A stretch of 64,000 bases of DNA from Nocardia inohanensis NBRC 100128 (GTDB taxonomy: Bacteria; Actinomycetota; Actinomycetes; Mycobacteriales; Mycobacteriaceae): contig NZ_BDBK01000014.1 of the NCBI RefSeq assembly GCF_001612945.1, forward strand, positions 1 to 64,000, read 5' to 3'. A program made the position numbers and the translations under genes. Under the pieces are notes generated by a model. That model had not been told where the DNA came from, searched no databases, and saw only the letters and a list, made by a program, of their open reading frames with translations. This document shows, in pieces, positions 35,501 to 44,824 of this stretch; position 1 is the stretch's first letter; each line of letters begins with the position of its first letter.

Positions 35501-36154
35501 ATCCGAGCGCACCGTCGGCTCGTCGCCCTTGAGCACCTCGGGCGCGGTGAAGGCGGGCGAGCCGGTGATCAGCGCGGTGGAGGTGCGGAATCCGCCTGGG
35601 ATGCGGGCGATTCCGAAGTCGGTGAGCTGCGGTTCGCCGTACCGGCTGAGCAGCACATTGGCCGGCTTCACATCCCGGTGCAGGATCTCGGCGCGATGCG
35701 CGCTCTCGATGGCCCCCGCCAGCTTCACCCCGACCCGCAGGGAATCCTCCCAGGTCAATGGACCGTTCTCCCGGACCAGGCGCTCCAGCGACCCGTGCAC
35801 GGCGTACGGCATGACGATGAACGGCTGGCCCGCAGGCGTCACATCGACCTGAAGAATGTCGACGATATTCGGATGCCCGGACAGCCGCCCCATGGCCTGT
35901 TCCTCGCGCAGAAACCGCTCCCGGCTCTCCTCGTCTATCTCCGAGGAGAGCACCTTCACGGCTACAATCCGATCCAGCGTCTTTTGCGCACAACGGAATA
36001 CGACACCGAACCCGCCGCGACCGATCTCCTCGGCGTCGAACAGGCCCATGGCCTCGAGCTCGTCGGTGATGGTCATGGGGATATACGCCGCTGTGGCGGA
36101 TTCGGCTCCGGTGGATTCACTCCGGGAGCCTCCCGGGCGCGCCTGTGGATTCAT
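32546..36154 (-). CDS. pknK: PknK-like Ser/Thr kinase fused to MalT/STAND-type regulator
   Basis: The 1202-residue protein has an N-terminal Hanks-type kinase (GRGGFGVVFR, VAVKVLSS, HRDVKPANVLLS, TDFGIARI, PAFTAPEVL), then a linker and a MalT-type STAND ATPase (Walker A GPAGFGKST near residue 425, Walker B VVMVEDWHRI) followed by TPR-like helical repeats. It aligns by eye closely with M. tuberculosis PknK (Rv3080c), a kinase linked to growth and transcription control; here the C-terminus ends without an obvious LuxR HTH. The ATG at 36154 has GAGGTGG eight bases upstream and matches the homologue's start better than the one at 36190. A terminator isolates it from fadB upstream. Confidence 0.9.
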   Translation of the reverse strand: MNPQARPGGSRSESTGAESATAAYIPMTITDELEAMGLFDAEEIGRGGFGVVFRCAQKTLDRIVAVKVLSSEIDEESRERFLREEQAMGRLSGHPNIVDILQVDVTPAGQPFIVMPYAVHGSLERLVRENGPLTWEDSLRVGVKLAGAIESAHRAEILHRDVKPANVLLSRYGEPQLTDFGIARIPGGFRTSTALITGSPAFTAPEVLKGDEPTVRSDVYGLGSTMFALLTGHAAYERQAGEKVVAQFLRITSQPLPNLREHEIPSDVAAAIEAAMATDPRDRPASAEEFGELLRGVQSEHGQVPDEMALLDGELTGTADGTDPTGTQGYSRQRTGTVVTAPRGRSLSFRPAGPFTEAFPNTGTTSLGNTLPPTATTKFRPPKPAREPVPRPRLLEPLRAGGRRRLAVIHGPAGFGKSTLAAQWCAELTDRGMSVAWIAIDRDDDNEVWLLAHIIAAIHRVRPEIGAGLEQVLEERTAEAVPYAVSALIDEVHAGGSTVVVMVEDWHRITDHGAHRVMDALLDNGCHHLRFVITSREHTGLPVSRMKVADELVEIGSAQLRLTPEETRQILVERTGLELTDRQVEQIHTATDGWPAAIQLASLSLRHAGQDADQLIARLSGDNKSIRDYLAENVLDALEPRMLEFLGAIAIPERVNASLAEALTGMADAAQLLEQAEQRELFVHRLSDDSNWYRMQPMVAEHLRARLERSQPGVGKALHRKASRWFAEHQLLRQSVDHALAATDFKFALDLVENGGMDLIDRSRLATLFGTVSKLPVQQVTSRSKLLMALARANVNLQQSGAARTALGRLSNMLARSSPTDTEAVNQRCQAAVLGAADRIARDRTEGVLERLADCLRLADELPAWTVSTAANLASYVRLCEFDFVGARETQDWAAPYHARSADPLGEVFGLCGQGAAAYEQLDIAAADQCFDLAWQTARDRSGPRSHAVRVAAALLGEVTYRRGDLDGAERLLDQSHELLPKVGPVDFLIPIFVIGARVKAVRGDLETATARLDEGARIAVDRKLTRLAAHIRAERLRLGLPTDPLTAGLVTDPMVRPVRHATGAAALGAEAEEIATVRALLYRHYNGDDRAPDDFAPLGTDDTAVKRARALHGRIREQHRPRAELDTAILLAECLSAAGWMGESIATLTPAVVRCAELGWTRPLLDAGPGVLGILRTLRNEMPLGTVDSVEIPRNFLDGLL

Positions 36155-36320
36155 CTCTGGCCACCTCGAACTGGAAAGAGCGCGTACCAAACCGCGTACG
36201 GGCTGTTCCGGTCTTCACCCGCGCATATTCCAACGTAGCGCGGTCCGGACGCAGGCGTACACGAATCGACACAGCTACGAGTAACCCGGACGAACACGCC
36301 CAAGCATCTCCAGCATGCAC

Positions 36321-36357
36321 AACGGCCCGGACCGCGACAAACGCGATCCGGGCCGTT
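36321..36357 (-). terminator. Stem-loop terminator after fadB
   Basis: AACGGCCCGGA (36321-36331) and TCCGGGCCGTT (36347-36357) form an 11-bp perfect stem with an inner CGCG/CGCG helix. It follows the fadB stop by 44 bases and precedes pknK on the same strand, so it separates the two units. Few T residues follow. Confidence 0.75.
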
Positions 36358-36401
36358 CGAATCCCTAGGTCAGTGGCGCATTTGCGCCCGCAACCGGACT
36401 A

Positions 36402-38555
36402 CTACTTACGCAGCGAGGCGGGAACCTGGAAGCGGTCGCCGAACTTGGCGGCCAGCTCGTCGGCGCGCGCCACGAAGGCTTCCTGTCCACCCGGGTAGCC
36501 GACGATGAACTGGTGGGTGCCACCGGTCCAGGCCGGGAACCCGATACCGAAGATGGAACCGATGTTCGCATCCGCGGTCGAGGTCAGCACGTTCTCGTCG
36601 AAGCACTTCTGGGTCTCGATGGCCTCGGCGAAGAGCATGCGGTCCTTCAGGTCCTGGAGGGTGACGCCTTCCGGCAGCTCCCGCGAGGTCTTGAACAGGG
36701 TACGCAGCTCGGGCCACAGGTTGGTGGCCTTGCCGTCGACGTAGTCGTAGAAGCCCGCGCCGCCGGCCTTGCCCTTGCGGTCGAACTCCTCCACCAGCTT
36801 GTCGAGGATCTGCGCGGTCGCGCCGGAGGCGGCGTCGATCTCGCCACCGGCGGCGATGATCGCCTCGGCGGTCTCCTTGTAGATCTTCTGCATGGTGGTG
36901 AAGTTCAACTCGTCCGACAGCTTCAGCGGCGCCGCCGGGTAGCCCGCCTGCAAACCGGCCTGCTCGATGGTCTGCGGGTCGACGCCCTCGCCGAGCATCA
37001 TGATGGCTTCGTTGATGAACTTGCCGATGACGCGCGAGGTGTAGAAGCCACGCGAGTCGTTGACCACGATCGGGGTCTTGCGGATCGCGAGGGTGTAGTC
37101 GTACACCCGGGCCAGCGCCTCGTCAGAGGTCTTCTCGCCCTTGATGATCTCGACCAGCGGCATCTTGTCGACCGGCGAGAAGAAGTGGATGCCGATGAAG
37201 TCCTCGGCCCGCTTCACGCCATTGGCGAGCAGGGTGATGGGCAGGGTCGAGGTGTTGGAGCCGAGCAGCGCATCCGCGTCGACGATGTCCTCGATCTCCT
37301 GGAAGACCGCGTTCTTGAGCTCGGGCTTCTCGAAGACGGCCTCGATCACGAAGTCCACGCCCGCGAAATCCTTGGGATCGGCGGTGGGGGTGATGCGAGC
37401 CAGCAGCTCGGCGGACTTCTCCGGGGTGGTCTTACCGCGGGAAAGCGCCTTCTCCTCGATCTTCTCGGAGTAGTTCTTGCCCTTGTTGGCGGCCTCGATG
37501 GTGACGTCCTTGAGGACGACCTCGATGCCGGCCTTGGCGGTGACGTACGCGATGCCCGCGCCCATCATGCCCGCGCCGATGACGCCGACCTTCTTGATCT
37601 CGCGCTTCGGGATGTCCTTCGGACGCGAACCGCCGTTGTTGATGGCCTGCAAGTCGAAGAAGAACGCCTGGATCATGTTCTTCGCGACCGGGCCGGTCAG
37701 CAGCGAGACGAAGTAGCGCGACTCGATCAGCGACGCGGAGTCGAAGTCGACCTGCGCGCCCTCGACCGCGGCGGCCATGATGGCCTGCGGCGCCGGCATG
37801 TTCTGGCCCTTGAGCTGCTTGCGCAGGTTGGCCGGGAACGCCGGGAGGTTGGCGGCGAGCGCCGGGGTGGTCGGGGTGCCGCCGGGGATCTTGTAGCCCT
37901 TGACGTCCCAGGGCTGCACGCCCTTGTCCGGGTTGGCCTTGATCCACGCCTTGGCGGCCGGGACCAGCTCCTCGACCGAGCCGACGACCTCGTTGATCAG
38001 GCCGGTGGCCTTGGCCTTCTGCGCGTTGAACTTCTGGCCCTGGAGCAGCACGCCCATCAGGCCGTTCGCGATGCCCAGCATGCGGGTGATGCGGGTGACG
38101 CCGCCACCGGCGGGGAGCAGACCGAGGGAGACCTCGGGCAGACCCAGCTGCACGCCCTTCACATCGGCCGCGATGCGGTAGTGGGTGGCGAGGGTGATCT
38201 CCAGGCCGCCGCCGAGGGCAGCGCCGTTGATGGCGGAGACGACCGGCTTGCCCAGCTGCTCCAGACGACGCAGGTCGTCCTTGATGAAGGTGAGCTCTTC
38301 CATGATGGCAGCGGCGTCGGCCTTGGTGGTCTGCATCATGTTCTTGAGGTCACCGCCGGCGAAGAAGGTCTTCTTCGCGGAGGTGATGACGACACCGGTG
38401 ATGTCGTCCTTCTCGGCGACCAGGCGGTCCACAGTGGCCCGCATGGAGTCCTTGTAGAGCTGGTTCATGGTGTTGGCGCCCTGGTTCGGGTCGTCCATGG
38501 TCAGCACGACGATGCCGTCGGCGTCCTTTTCCCAGCCGATCATGTTCTCAGTCAT
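36402..38555 (-). CDS. fadB: Fatty-acid oxidation multifunctional protein FadB (hydratase/3-hydroxyacyl-CoA dehydrogenase)
   Basis: The 717-residue protein joins an enoyl-CoA hydratase (residues about 1-190; ITSAKKTFFAGGDLKNM, ALGGGLEITLATHYRIA) to a 3-hydroxyacyl-CoA dehydrogenase (from about 315; VGVIGAGMMGAGIAYVTAKAG, then GSNTSTLPIT and GIHFFSPVDKMPLVEII). It carries out the middle steps of beta-oxidation. ATG at 38555 has CAGGAG upstream. It lies 35 bp after fadA in the same order as Rv0859-Rv0860, so the trifunctional complex (FadB alpha and FadA beta) is likely. A terminator follows. Confidence 0.96.
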   Translation of the reverse strand: MTENMIGWEKDADGIVVLTMDDPNQGANTMNQLYKDSMRATVDRLVAEKDDITGVVITSAKKTFFAGGDLKNMMQTTKADAAAIMEELTFIKDDLRRLEQLGKPVVSAINGAALGGGLEITLATHYRIAADVKGVQLGLPEVSLGLLPAGGGVTRITRMLGIANGLMGVLLQGQKFNAQKAKATGLINEVVGSVEELVPAAKAWIKANPDKGVQPWDVKGYKIPGGTPTTPALAANLPAFPANLRKQLKGQNMPAPQAIMAAAVEGAQVDFDSASLIESRYFVSLLTGPVAKNMIQAFFFDLQAINNGGSRPKDIPKREIKKVGVIGAGMMGAGIAYVTAKAGIEVVLKDVTIEAANKGKNYSEKIEEKALSRGKTTPEKSAELLARITPTADPKDFAGVDFVIEAVFEKPELKNAVFQEIEDIVDADALLGSNTSTLPITLLANGVKRAEDFIGIHFFSPVDKMPLVEIIKGEKTSDEALARVYDYTLAIRKTPIVVNDSRGFYTSRVIGKFINEAIMMLGEGVDPQTIEQAGLQAGYPAAPLKLSDELNFTTMQKIYKETAEAIIAAGGEIDAASGATAQILDKLVEEFDRKGKAGGAGFYDYVDGKATNLWPELRTLFKTSRELPEGVTLQDLKDRMLFAEAIETQKCFDENVLTSTADANIGSIFGIGFPAWTGGTHQFIVGYPGGQEAFVARADELAAKFGDRFQVPASLRK

Positions 38556-38590
38556 TGTGTTTCGTTCTCCTGAAAAGTCTCGGGTGGGCG

Positions 38591-39802
<1,212 letters not shown>

Positions 39803-39872
39803 ATCCGAGTTGTCCTCTCTTAGGTGCGCCGACACCGCGTTGTGCGGGTTGGCCGCGGGTTACCCTCGCCGA

Positions 39873-39890
39873 TCGGTTCTCTCGAACCGA
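39873..39890. promoter_or_regulatory. Inverted repeat upstream of fadA
   Basis: TCGGTTC and GAACCGA flank a TCTC spacer, about 70-90 bp before the fadA ATG in the 257-bp gap between dnaX and fadA. The size and symmetry fit a TetR-family operator of the sort that controls fatty-acid degradation genes, but it could also be part of a transcript structure. Nothing else is evident in this gap. Confidence 0.4.
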
Positions 39891-40059
39891 CCGTCCTGAC
39901 GCTGTACAAACTGCGACAGGAACCAGTTAGTTGACTCGCCAGTAGCCCGTACGCCTGGGCATACCTTAGAACCTCACCGAACCAGAACTCACGGCCACCC
40001 GATCATAGTACGCCGCGATGCGAACTCCGGTTAACTTAAGGCCCTCCATAGGCGAACTG

Positions 40060-43000
40060 TCAACCCTCCAGCGGTGTGGCCCCCAACTCGGCACGCAACA
40101 GCTCCAGCGCCACATCATCCGGGTCGCGCCGCTCCCCGGCCGGCACCGGCTTCGCCGCATCCTCCAGCATCTCCCGCTCTTCCTCCTCCGTAGTGGCAGG
40201 TGGAACGCCGTCATAACCTACTGGCGGGTAGTCAACAGCCCCCGGGTCGTCCGGAAGGTCCGGGCCGTCCGGCAGCGGAATATCGTCCTCGTAAGGCGTC
40301 ACCTGCGGTGCGGACGCACCCTGACCCGATCCGCCCGAACCCGTACCGGCCGGGGCCTGCACAGGCGCGGCCGGCGCCGCAGGAGCCGCGGCCGGAGCAT
40401 TCCCCCACCCGGTAGGCGCCTCGGGAGCCGGCGCAGCCGCGGCCGCCCCCTTCGCCTGGCTCGGCCGCGAGAACTTCGGCGCCGCCTTCTTCTCGGCCTC
40501 CTTGGTCGCCGGCCCGCGCCCACCCGGTGCGGTCGACCCGCCCCGAGCCGCCGGGGCCGACCCCGCGCCCCCGACCTCCCACTTCACGTCATGATCGCGC
40601 CCCAGCACGGCCTTGACCGCCGACCGCACCGCCTCCAGGTTCTTCGGCTGCGACAACCGCTGCGCCAGCGGTGCGTGCTGATGCGCGAAAACGATCGTCG
40701 CCCCTTCGACCCGAGCCACGCTCGCCCCGGACAGCAGCGCCTGCACCGCCGCCCCGAACTCCCGCACCTTGGCCCGGATATCCGCCCAAGCGGCTTCGAT
40801 CTCCTGCAAAACGGCGTCCCCGGACTGCGCCGCGGCGACCGGCTCCGCACCCGCCGCAGGCTCCTCGGACTCCGAGTCCGCGGCAGTGCCCGCCGCGGGC
40901 GCCTTGCCGACCGGCGCACCCCACTCCGCAGTGGCGCGAACGGGCTTCGAATCAGGCTGAGCAGCAACGGGTTCCGCGTTCAACCCAGAATTGCCGGCCG
41001 CAGCCGCAGGCGCGGCACTCGGCACACCGGCGACGATCTCCGGTGCAGCCGGATCAGCACCGGCGGATTCCGCGAGGGCCGACTGCGAAGCAGCCGATTG
41101 CGCAGCACCATCCACAGCCGGGGACACATTGCCGGGTGCCACGGGACCCGACTGCGACGTGGCCGGATGCACGGCATCACCCACAGCTGGGGACACACTG
41201 TCAGGCGCCACAGGAGCCGACTGCGACGTGGCCGGATGCACGGCATCACCCACAGCTGGGGACACACTGTCGGGCGCCACGGGAGCCGACTGCGACGCGG
41301 CCGATTGCGCAGCCTCGCCCACAGCCGAGAGCGCAGCGCCGGGTGTCGCAGGGGCCGCGGCGGTGCTCGGCTCTTCCAGACCGATCAACCCGGGTTGCGG
41401 CAGCGGTTCCGAACTCTTCTGCGCCACAGCCGTTTCGGCGGATCGATCAGCACCCGCCGTAGCGGCAGTCGGGGCATCGGAAGCGGAATCCGATTGCGGC
41501 ACAACAGCGTCGGCTGCGGCGTGAGGTTCGGCCGGATGAGGGGCGGAGCTGGACGGTCCGCCGGCAGCATCCGGCGGCACCGCAGCGCCGGAATCGGAGT
41601 CGGCGCGAATGTTTCCCGAGTCTTGAACAGCCGCAGCGCGTTCGGCGGGGTGGGCAGCCTGGGGCGCGGTGACGGCACCCGCGCTCGCGGCCATGCCAGA
41701 ATCGGGCCGGCCGGTCGCGGCTGCGCCGGAGTCGGTCGCTCCGGTAGTTGAGTCATGCTGCGCGCCAACGGCTTCCGCGGCCTGAACGGCCGCGATCGAA
41801 ACCGGGCTCAGCTCGGGCGGACGGATAGCGGTCACAGCGGGCTGCCCGGCGGCTTCGGGTGCCGCGGCCTGCGGCCGTGCAGCTTGCGCCGGGGTCGAAC
41901 CCTGGTCGCCCGGCGCGGTTGCCGGAGCACTCCGCATCGTGGGCGCTGGTGCCGCGGAGACCGGCGACTGAGAGGTGGCCGCCGGCGGTACGGGAGCCGG
42001 GACGTCTTGCGCTGCGCGCTGCTGAGCGGCGGCGGGCTGTTGGGGGGCGATGGGGGCCGCCTGGGCGGCCGGGGGCACTTGCGCGCCGGTGGGCTGCGAT
42101 CCGGCGGGAGGTGTTGGGGTTCCGTCTTTTTCGGCACGGAGGGCGGCGAGGGCTTCCGCACCGCGGCGGCGATTTCCGGAAGCCGGGGGCGCGCTCGGGG
42201 CCGAGGCATCGGCAGAGGCGCTGCCTTGCTCGGCGGCGGGGCCCGCGGCGCGAGCGGGCGCGGCGGAGCCACCGGGGGCGGCAGCCGCGGCGGCCGGGAT
42301 GCCGTTCGCCATGCGGCGTTCGATGGTTTCGAGGCGTTGCAGGGTCGCCGACTCGGCTTCGGAGGCCGAGGGGAGCAGCATGCGGGCGGCGATCACCTCG
42401 AGGAGGAGGCGGGGGTTGGTGGCGCCGCGCATGTCGCCGAGGCCCTCGTGGAGGAGTTCGGCATGGCGGGCGAGGGTGGCGGGGCCGATGTTGTTCGCCT
42501 GGGCGCGCATTCGGTCCAGGACGTCGCCGGGGCCGGTGACCAGATTGCGCTCGGTCGCGTCGGGGACAGCGCGCAGGAGGATGAGGTCGCGGAGGCGCTC
42601 GAGGAGATCGGTGGCGAAGCGGCGGGGGTCGTGGCCGGCTTCGACGACGCGGTCGATGGTGCCGAACAGGGCCGCGCCGTCCGAGGTCGCGAGGGCCTCG
42701 ACGGCATCGTCGATCAGGGCGATGTCGGTGACGCCGAGCAGGGAGACCGCGCGGGGGTAGGTGACGCCCTCGGGGCCCGCGCCCGCGAGCAGCTGGTCCA
42801 GGACGCTGAGGCTGTCGCGCGGGGAGCCGCCGCCGGCGCGAATGACCAAGGGGTACACCGACTCTTCGACCTGTACGTTCTCCTGGTCGCAGATCTTGCC
42901 GAGCAGGCCGCGCATGGTGGCGGGCGGGAGCAGGCGGAAGGGGTAGTGATGGGTGCGGGAGCGGATGGTCGGCAGGACCTTGTCCGGCTCCGTGGTGGCG

Positions 43001-43458
43001 AAGACGAAGATGAGGTGGGCCGGGGGCTCTTCGACGATCTTCAGCAGGGCGTTGAAGCCCGCCGTCGTCACCATGTGCGCCTCGTCGACGATGAAGACGC
43101 GGTACCGGGATTCGGCGGGCGCGTAGAAGGCGCGGTCGCGGAGTTCGCGGGTGTCGTCGACACCACCGTGGCTCGCGGCGTCGAGTTCGATGACGTCCAG
43201 GTTGCCCGGCCCGCCGGGGCCCAGCGCGACACAGGAGGAGCAGACGCCGCAGGGTTTCGAGGTCGGTCCCTGCACGCAGTTGAGCGAGCGCGCGAGGATG
43301 CGCGCGGAGGAGGTCTTGCCGCATCCGCGCGGACCCGAGAACAGGTAGGCATGACTGATCCGCCCGGTGTCGAGCGCGATACTCAGCGGATCGGTGACGT
43401 GCTCCTGACCCACCACTTCAGCGAACGTTGCCGGTCGGTACTTCCGGTACAGAGCCAC
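40060..43458 (-). CDS. dnaX: DNA polymerase III gamma/tau subunit
   Basis: DnaX is the clamp-loader ATPase. The 1132-residue protein has the AAA+ module (Walker A GPRGCGKTSS, zinc-binding Cys cluster CVQGPTSKPCGVCSSC, VDEAHMVTT) in residues about 1-360, then a very long Ala/Pro/Ser-rich region (about 390-830) that contains 23-residue tandem repeats, a conserved tau-like domain (about 850-960; IEAAWADIRAKVREFGAAVQ, FAHQHAPLAQRLSQPKNLE), and another low-complexity tail. It is longer than Rv3721c (578 residues), mostly from the linker. It starts with GTG and seems leaderless (TAACCT six bases upstream). No frameshift site is asserted. Confidence 0.96.
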   Translation of the reverse strand: MALYRKYRPATFAEVVGQEHVTDPLSIALDTGRISHAYLFSGPRGCGKTSSARILARSLNCVQGPTSKPCGVCSSCVALGPGGPGNLDVIELDAASHGGVDDTRELRDRAFYAPAESRYRVFIVDEAHMVTTAGFNALLKIVEEPPAHLIFVFATTEPDKVLPTIRSRTHHYPFRLLPPATMRGLLGKICDQENVQVEESVYPLVIRAGGGSPRDSLSVLDQLLAGAGPEGVTYPRAVSLLGVTDIALIDDAVEALATSDGAALFGTIDRVVEAGHDPRRFATDLLERLRDLILLRAVPDATERNLVTGPGDVLDRMRAQANNIGPATLARHAELLHEGLGDMRGATNPRLLLEVIAARMLLPSASEAESATLQRLETIERRMANGIPAAAAAAPGGSAAPARAAGPAAEQGSASADASAPSAPPASGNRRRGAEALAALRAEKDGTPTPPAGSQPTGAQVPPAAQAAPIAPQQPAAAQQRAAQDVPAPVPPAATSQSPVSAAPAPTMRSAPATAPGDQGSTPAQAARPQAAAPEAAGQPAVTAIRPPELSPVSIAAVQAAEAVGAQHDSTTGATDSGAAATGRPDSGMAASAGAVTAPQAAHPAERAAAVQDSGNIRADSDSGAAVPPDAAGGPSSSAPHPAEPHAAADAVVPQSDSASDAPTAATAGADRSAETAVAQKSSEPLPQPGLIGLEEPSTAAAPATPGAALSAVGEAAQSAASQSAPVAPDSVSPAVGDAVHPATSQSAPVAPDSVSPAVGDAVHPATSQSGPVAPGNVSPAVDGAAQSAASQSALAESAGADPAAPEIVAGVPSAAPAAAAGNSGLNAEPVAAQPDSKPVRATAEWGAPVGKAPAAGTAADSESEEPAAGAEPVAAAQSGDAVLQEIEAAWADIRAKVREFGAAVQALLSGASVARVEGATIVFAHQHAPLAQRLSQPKNLEAVRSAVKAVLGRDHDVKWEVGGAGSAPAARGGSTAPGGRGPATKEAEKKAAPKFSRPSQAKGAAAAAPAPEAPTGWGNAPAAAPAAPAAPVQAPAGTGSGGSGQGASAPQVTPYEDDIPLPDGPDLPDDPGAVDYPPVGYDGVPPATTEEEEREMLEDAAKPVPAGERRDPDDVALELLRAELGATPLEG
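41092..41345 (-). repeat. 69-bp in-frame tandem repeat in dnaX
   Basis: About 3.6 copies of a 69-bp unit begin at 41092, 41161, 41230 and 41299; the middle two are nearly identical. They encode a 23-residue Ala/Pro/Ser-rich unit (SQSAPVAPDSVSPAVGDAVH and variants) in the linker between the AAA+ and tau parts. Since the period is a multiple of three, copy-number change keeps the frame. Outer copies are diverged. Confidence 0.9.
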
Positions 43459-43464
43459 GCAGGC

Positions 43465-43470
43465 AGGTTA
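43465..43470 (-). promoter_or_regulatory. -10 element for leaderless dnaX
   Basis: On the minus strand TAACCT ends six bases before the dnaX GTG at 43458, with no ribosome-binding site. No clear -35 is visible. Confidence 0.45.
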
Positions 43471-43883
43471 CCGGGACGGTCCGACATCGAGTTATTCGCT
43501 GTGGGGCCGGTCGCCGAGTTGTCCGTTTCCCGGCCTGTCGCAAGCAATCGTGTGGCGTACATCACATGCATTCCGAGAGACCGGTCTAAACCGACCGGAC
43601 CGGACTGAAATCCTGTGAGTGAGCTCAGCAAATTCTCAGCGCGTTTTTAGGATGGAAATGCCGGACGCGCCTGGTCTGCAAGATCACCAGATGCAGTCGT
43701 GCGTTCGGTTTCAACTCCGCAGAGCGGACATAACGATCCAGTGAACCGATGCGGCAAGATCGCAATCGTTTGGCTACCGTGGACATCGGCAACTTCGGTA
43801 GCCAAACCTTCATCAGGTTGGTGGCCCCGGCCGGTCCCTCATCCCGACCGGGGCACAACCAAATTTTCCGGAGGAACGCCCCA
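43471..43883. other. Intergenic region between divergent dnaX and a hypothetical gene
   Basis: About 410 bp without a convincing gene. It holds an inverted repeat CCGGTC-TAAACC-GACCGG (43581-43598) and a hairpin TGGCTACCG/CGGTAGCCA (43771-43779 and 43796-43804) in the probable 5' leader of the 43884 gene. In mycobacteria the 4.5S signal-recognition RNA lies beside dnaX; its conserved core (GGAAGGAAGCAGC-like) is not present here. Confidence 0.6.
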
Positions 43884-44717
43884 GTGCCGTCGCACGACGA
43901 CATCGCCCAAGCCTGGCTCTCCAGCACCGAGTTCGCCGGTGACATCGCCGCGGTCGGTTTGCTCAGCCGGGCCATCGCCCCCCAGGACTACGACATCAAG
44001 CGCGCCTCGCTACCGGTGTCGGCCGCCGCCGATCCGGCCACCGCGGGCGCCATCCTGGAGCTCTTGCAGCGCGGTCAGGTGCCGACCCTCGCGGCCATCG
44101 AGACCCTGATGGTGCAGAACGATATGCGCGCCGAGGCCGATCGCATCGAACGCCTGGGCCGCCGCGCCCAGCGCAGCATCGACGATTTCGGCCGCGTCAT
44201 CGCGAAACTCACCGACGAATACTGGACCGCGCACGGCACCGGTCCGACCCGCCGCGACGTACTGCTCTCCGAACCCGTGGTGAGCCTGATTCGCGATCGC
44301 GTCGGCGATATTCCCCCGACCGCCGTCAAACACCTGTGGCTGATCGAGCGGGCGCAGCGCGCGGGCTGGATCGCCTACAACGCCACGCCCCGATCCCTGT
44401 GCGCCGGAAGGCGTTTCCATGCCGCCCGGTACGGAAATCGGGTCTCACTGCGCCCCGTGAACACCCTCGGCACCCTGGTCGCCACCTACCTGCGCGACCA
44501 GATCGCCGAGAACGAGCGCCCGCCGCGCTGGTCGGTGCTCGCCTACGAATTGCGCGACGATCGCGGCCGCCGCGTGTTCAACGACACAGCCGACGCCCGC
44601 GCCCAGCAGCAGTGGCTGGTGACCGCCGAGTGGATGGCCCTCGACGACGGCCAGCCCGTGCCCGGACCGCGCGGATTGCGGGCTTTGGGGCGCAAGGCTC
44701 GGGATCGCCGCAGCTAG
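43884..44717 (+). CDS. Conserved hypothetical protein
   Basis: The 277-residue protein is soluble and basic, with helical N-terminal segments (AQAWLSSTEFAGDIAAVGLLSRAI) and a middle with GRRAQRSIDDFGRVIAKL. I recognise no domain; a DNA-binding role is possible but unsupported. GTG at 43884 is chosen because GGAGGAA lies seven bases upstream; an in-frame ATG at 43749 has no such site and would add 45 poorly conserved-looking residues. It is divergent from dnaX with a 425-bp gap, so it has its own promoter and perhaps a structured leader. It stands alone, upstream of amt. Confidence 0.65.
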   Translation: MPSHDDIAQAWLSSTEFAGDIAAVGLLSRAIAPQDYDIKRASLPVSAAADPATAGAILELLQRGQVPTLAAIETLMVQNDMRAEADRIERLGRRAQRSIDDFGRVIAKLTDEYWTAHGTGPTRRDVLLSEPVVSLIRDRVGDIPPTAVKHLWLIERAQRAGWIAYNATPRSLCAGRRFHAARYGNRVSLRPVNTLGTLVATYLRDQIAENERPPRWSVLAYELRDDRGRRVFNDTADARAQQQWLVTAEWMALDDGQPVPGPRGLRALGRKARDRRS

Positions 44718-44824
44718 CACCTGTTACGGGCAGGTATCCAAGTCCTCATTTTCGTAACAGCGCCGAAACGTGAGTTTTCGGTAACTTCCACGCAACGCGA
44801 TTGCGCGCGGAAGGAGTTACCCCC

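Noticed and set aside
43459..43883. 4.5S signal-recognition RNA beside dnaX
   Set aside because: It sits next to dnaX in mycobacteria, but the conserved core sequence is absent on both strands here.
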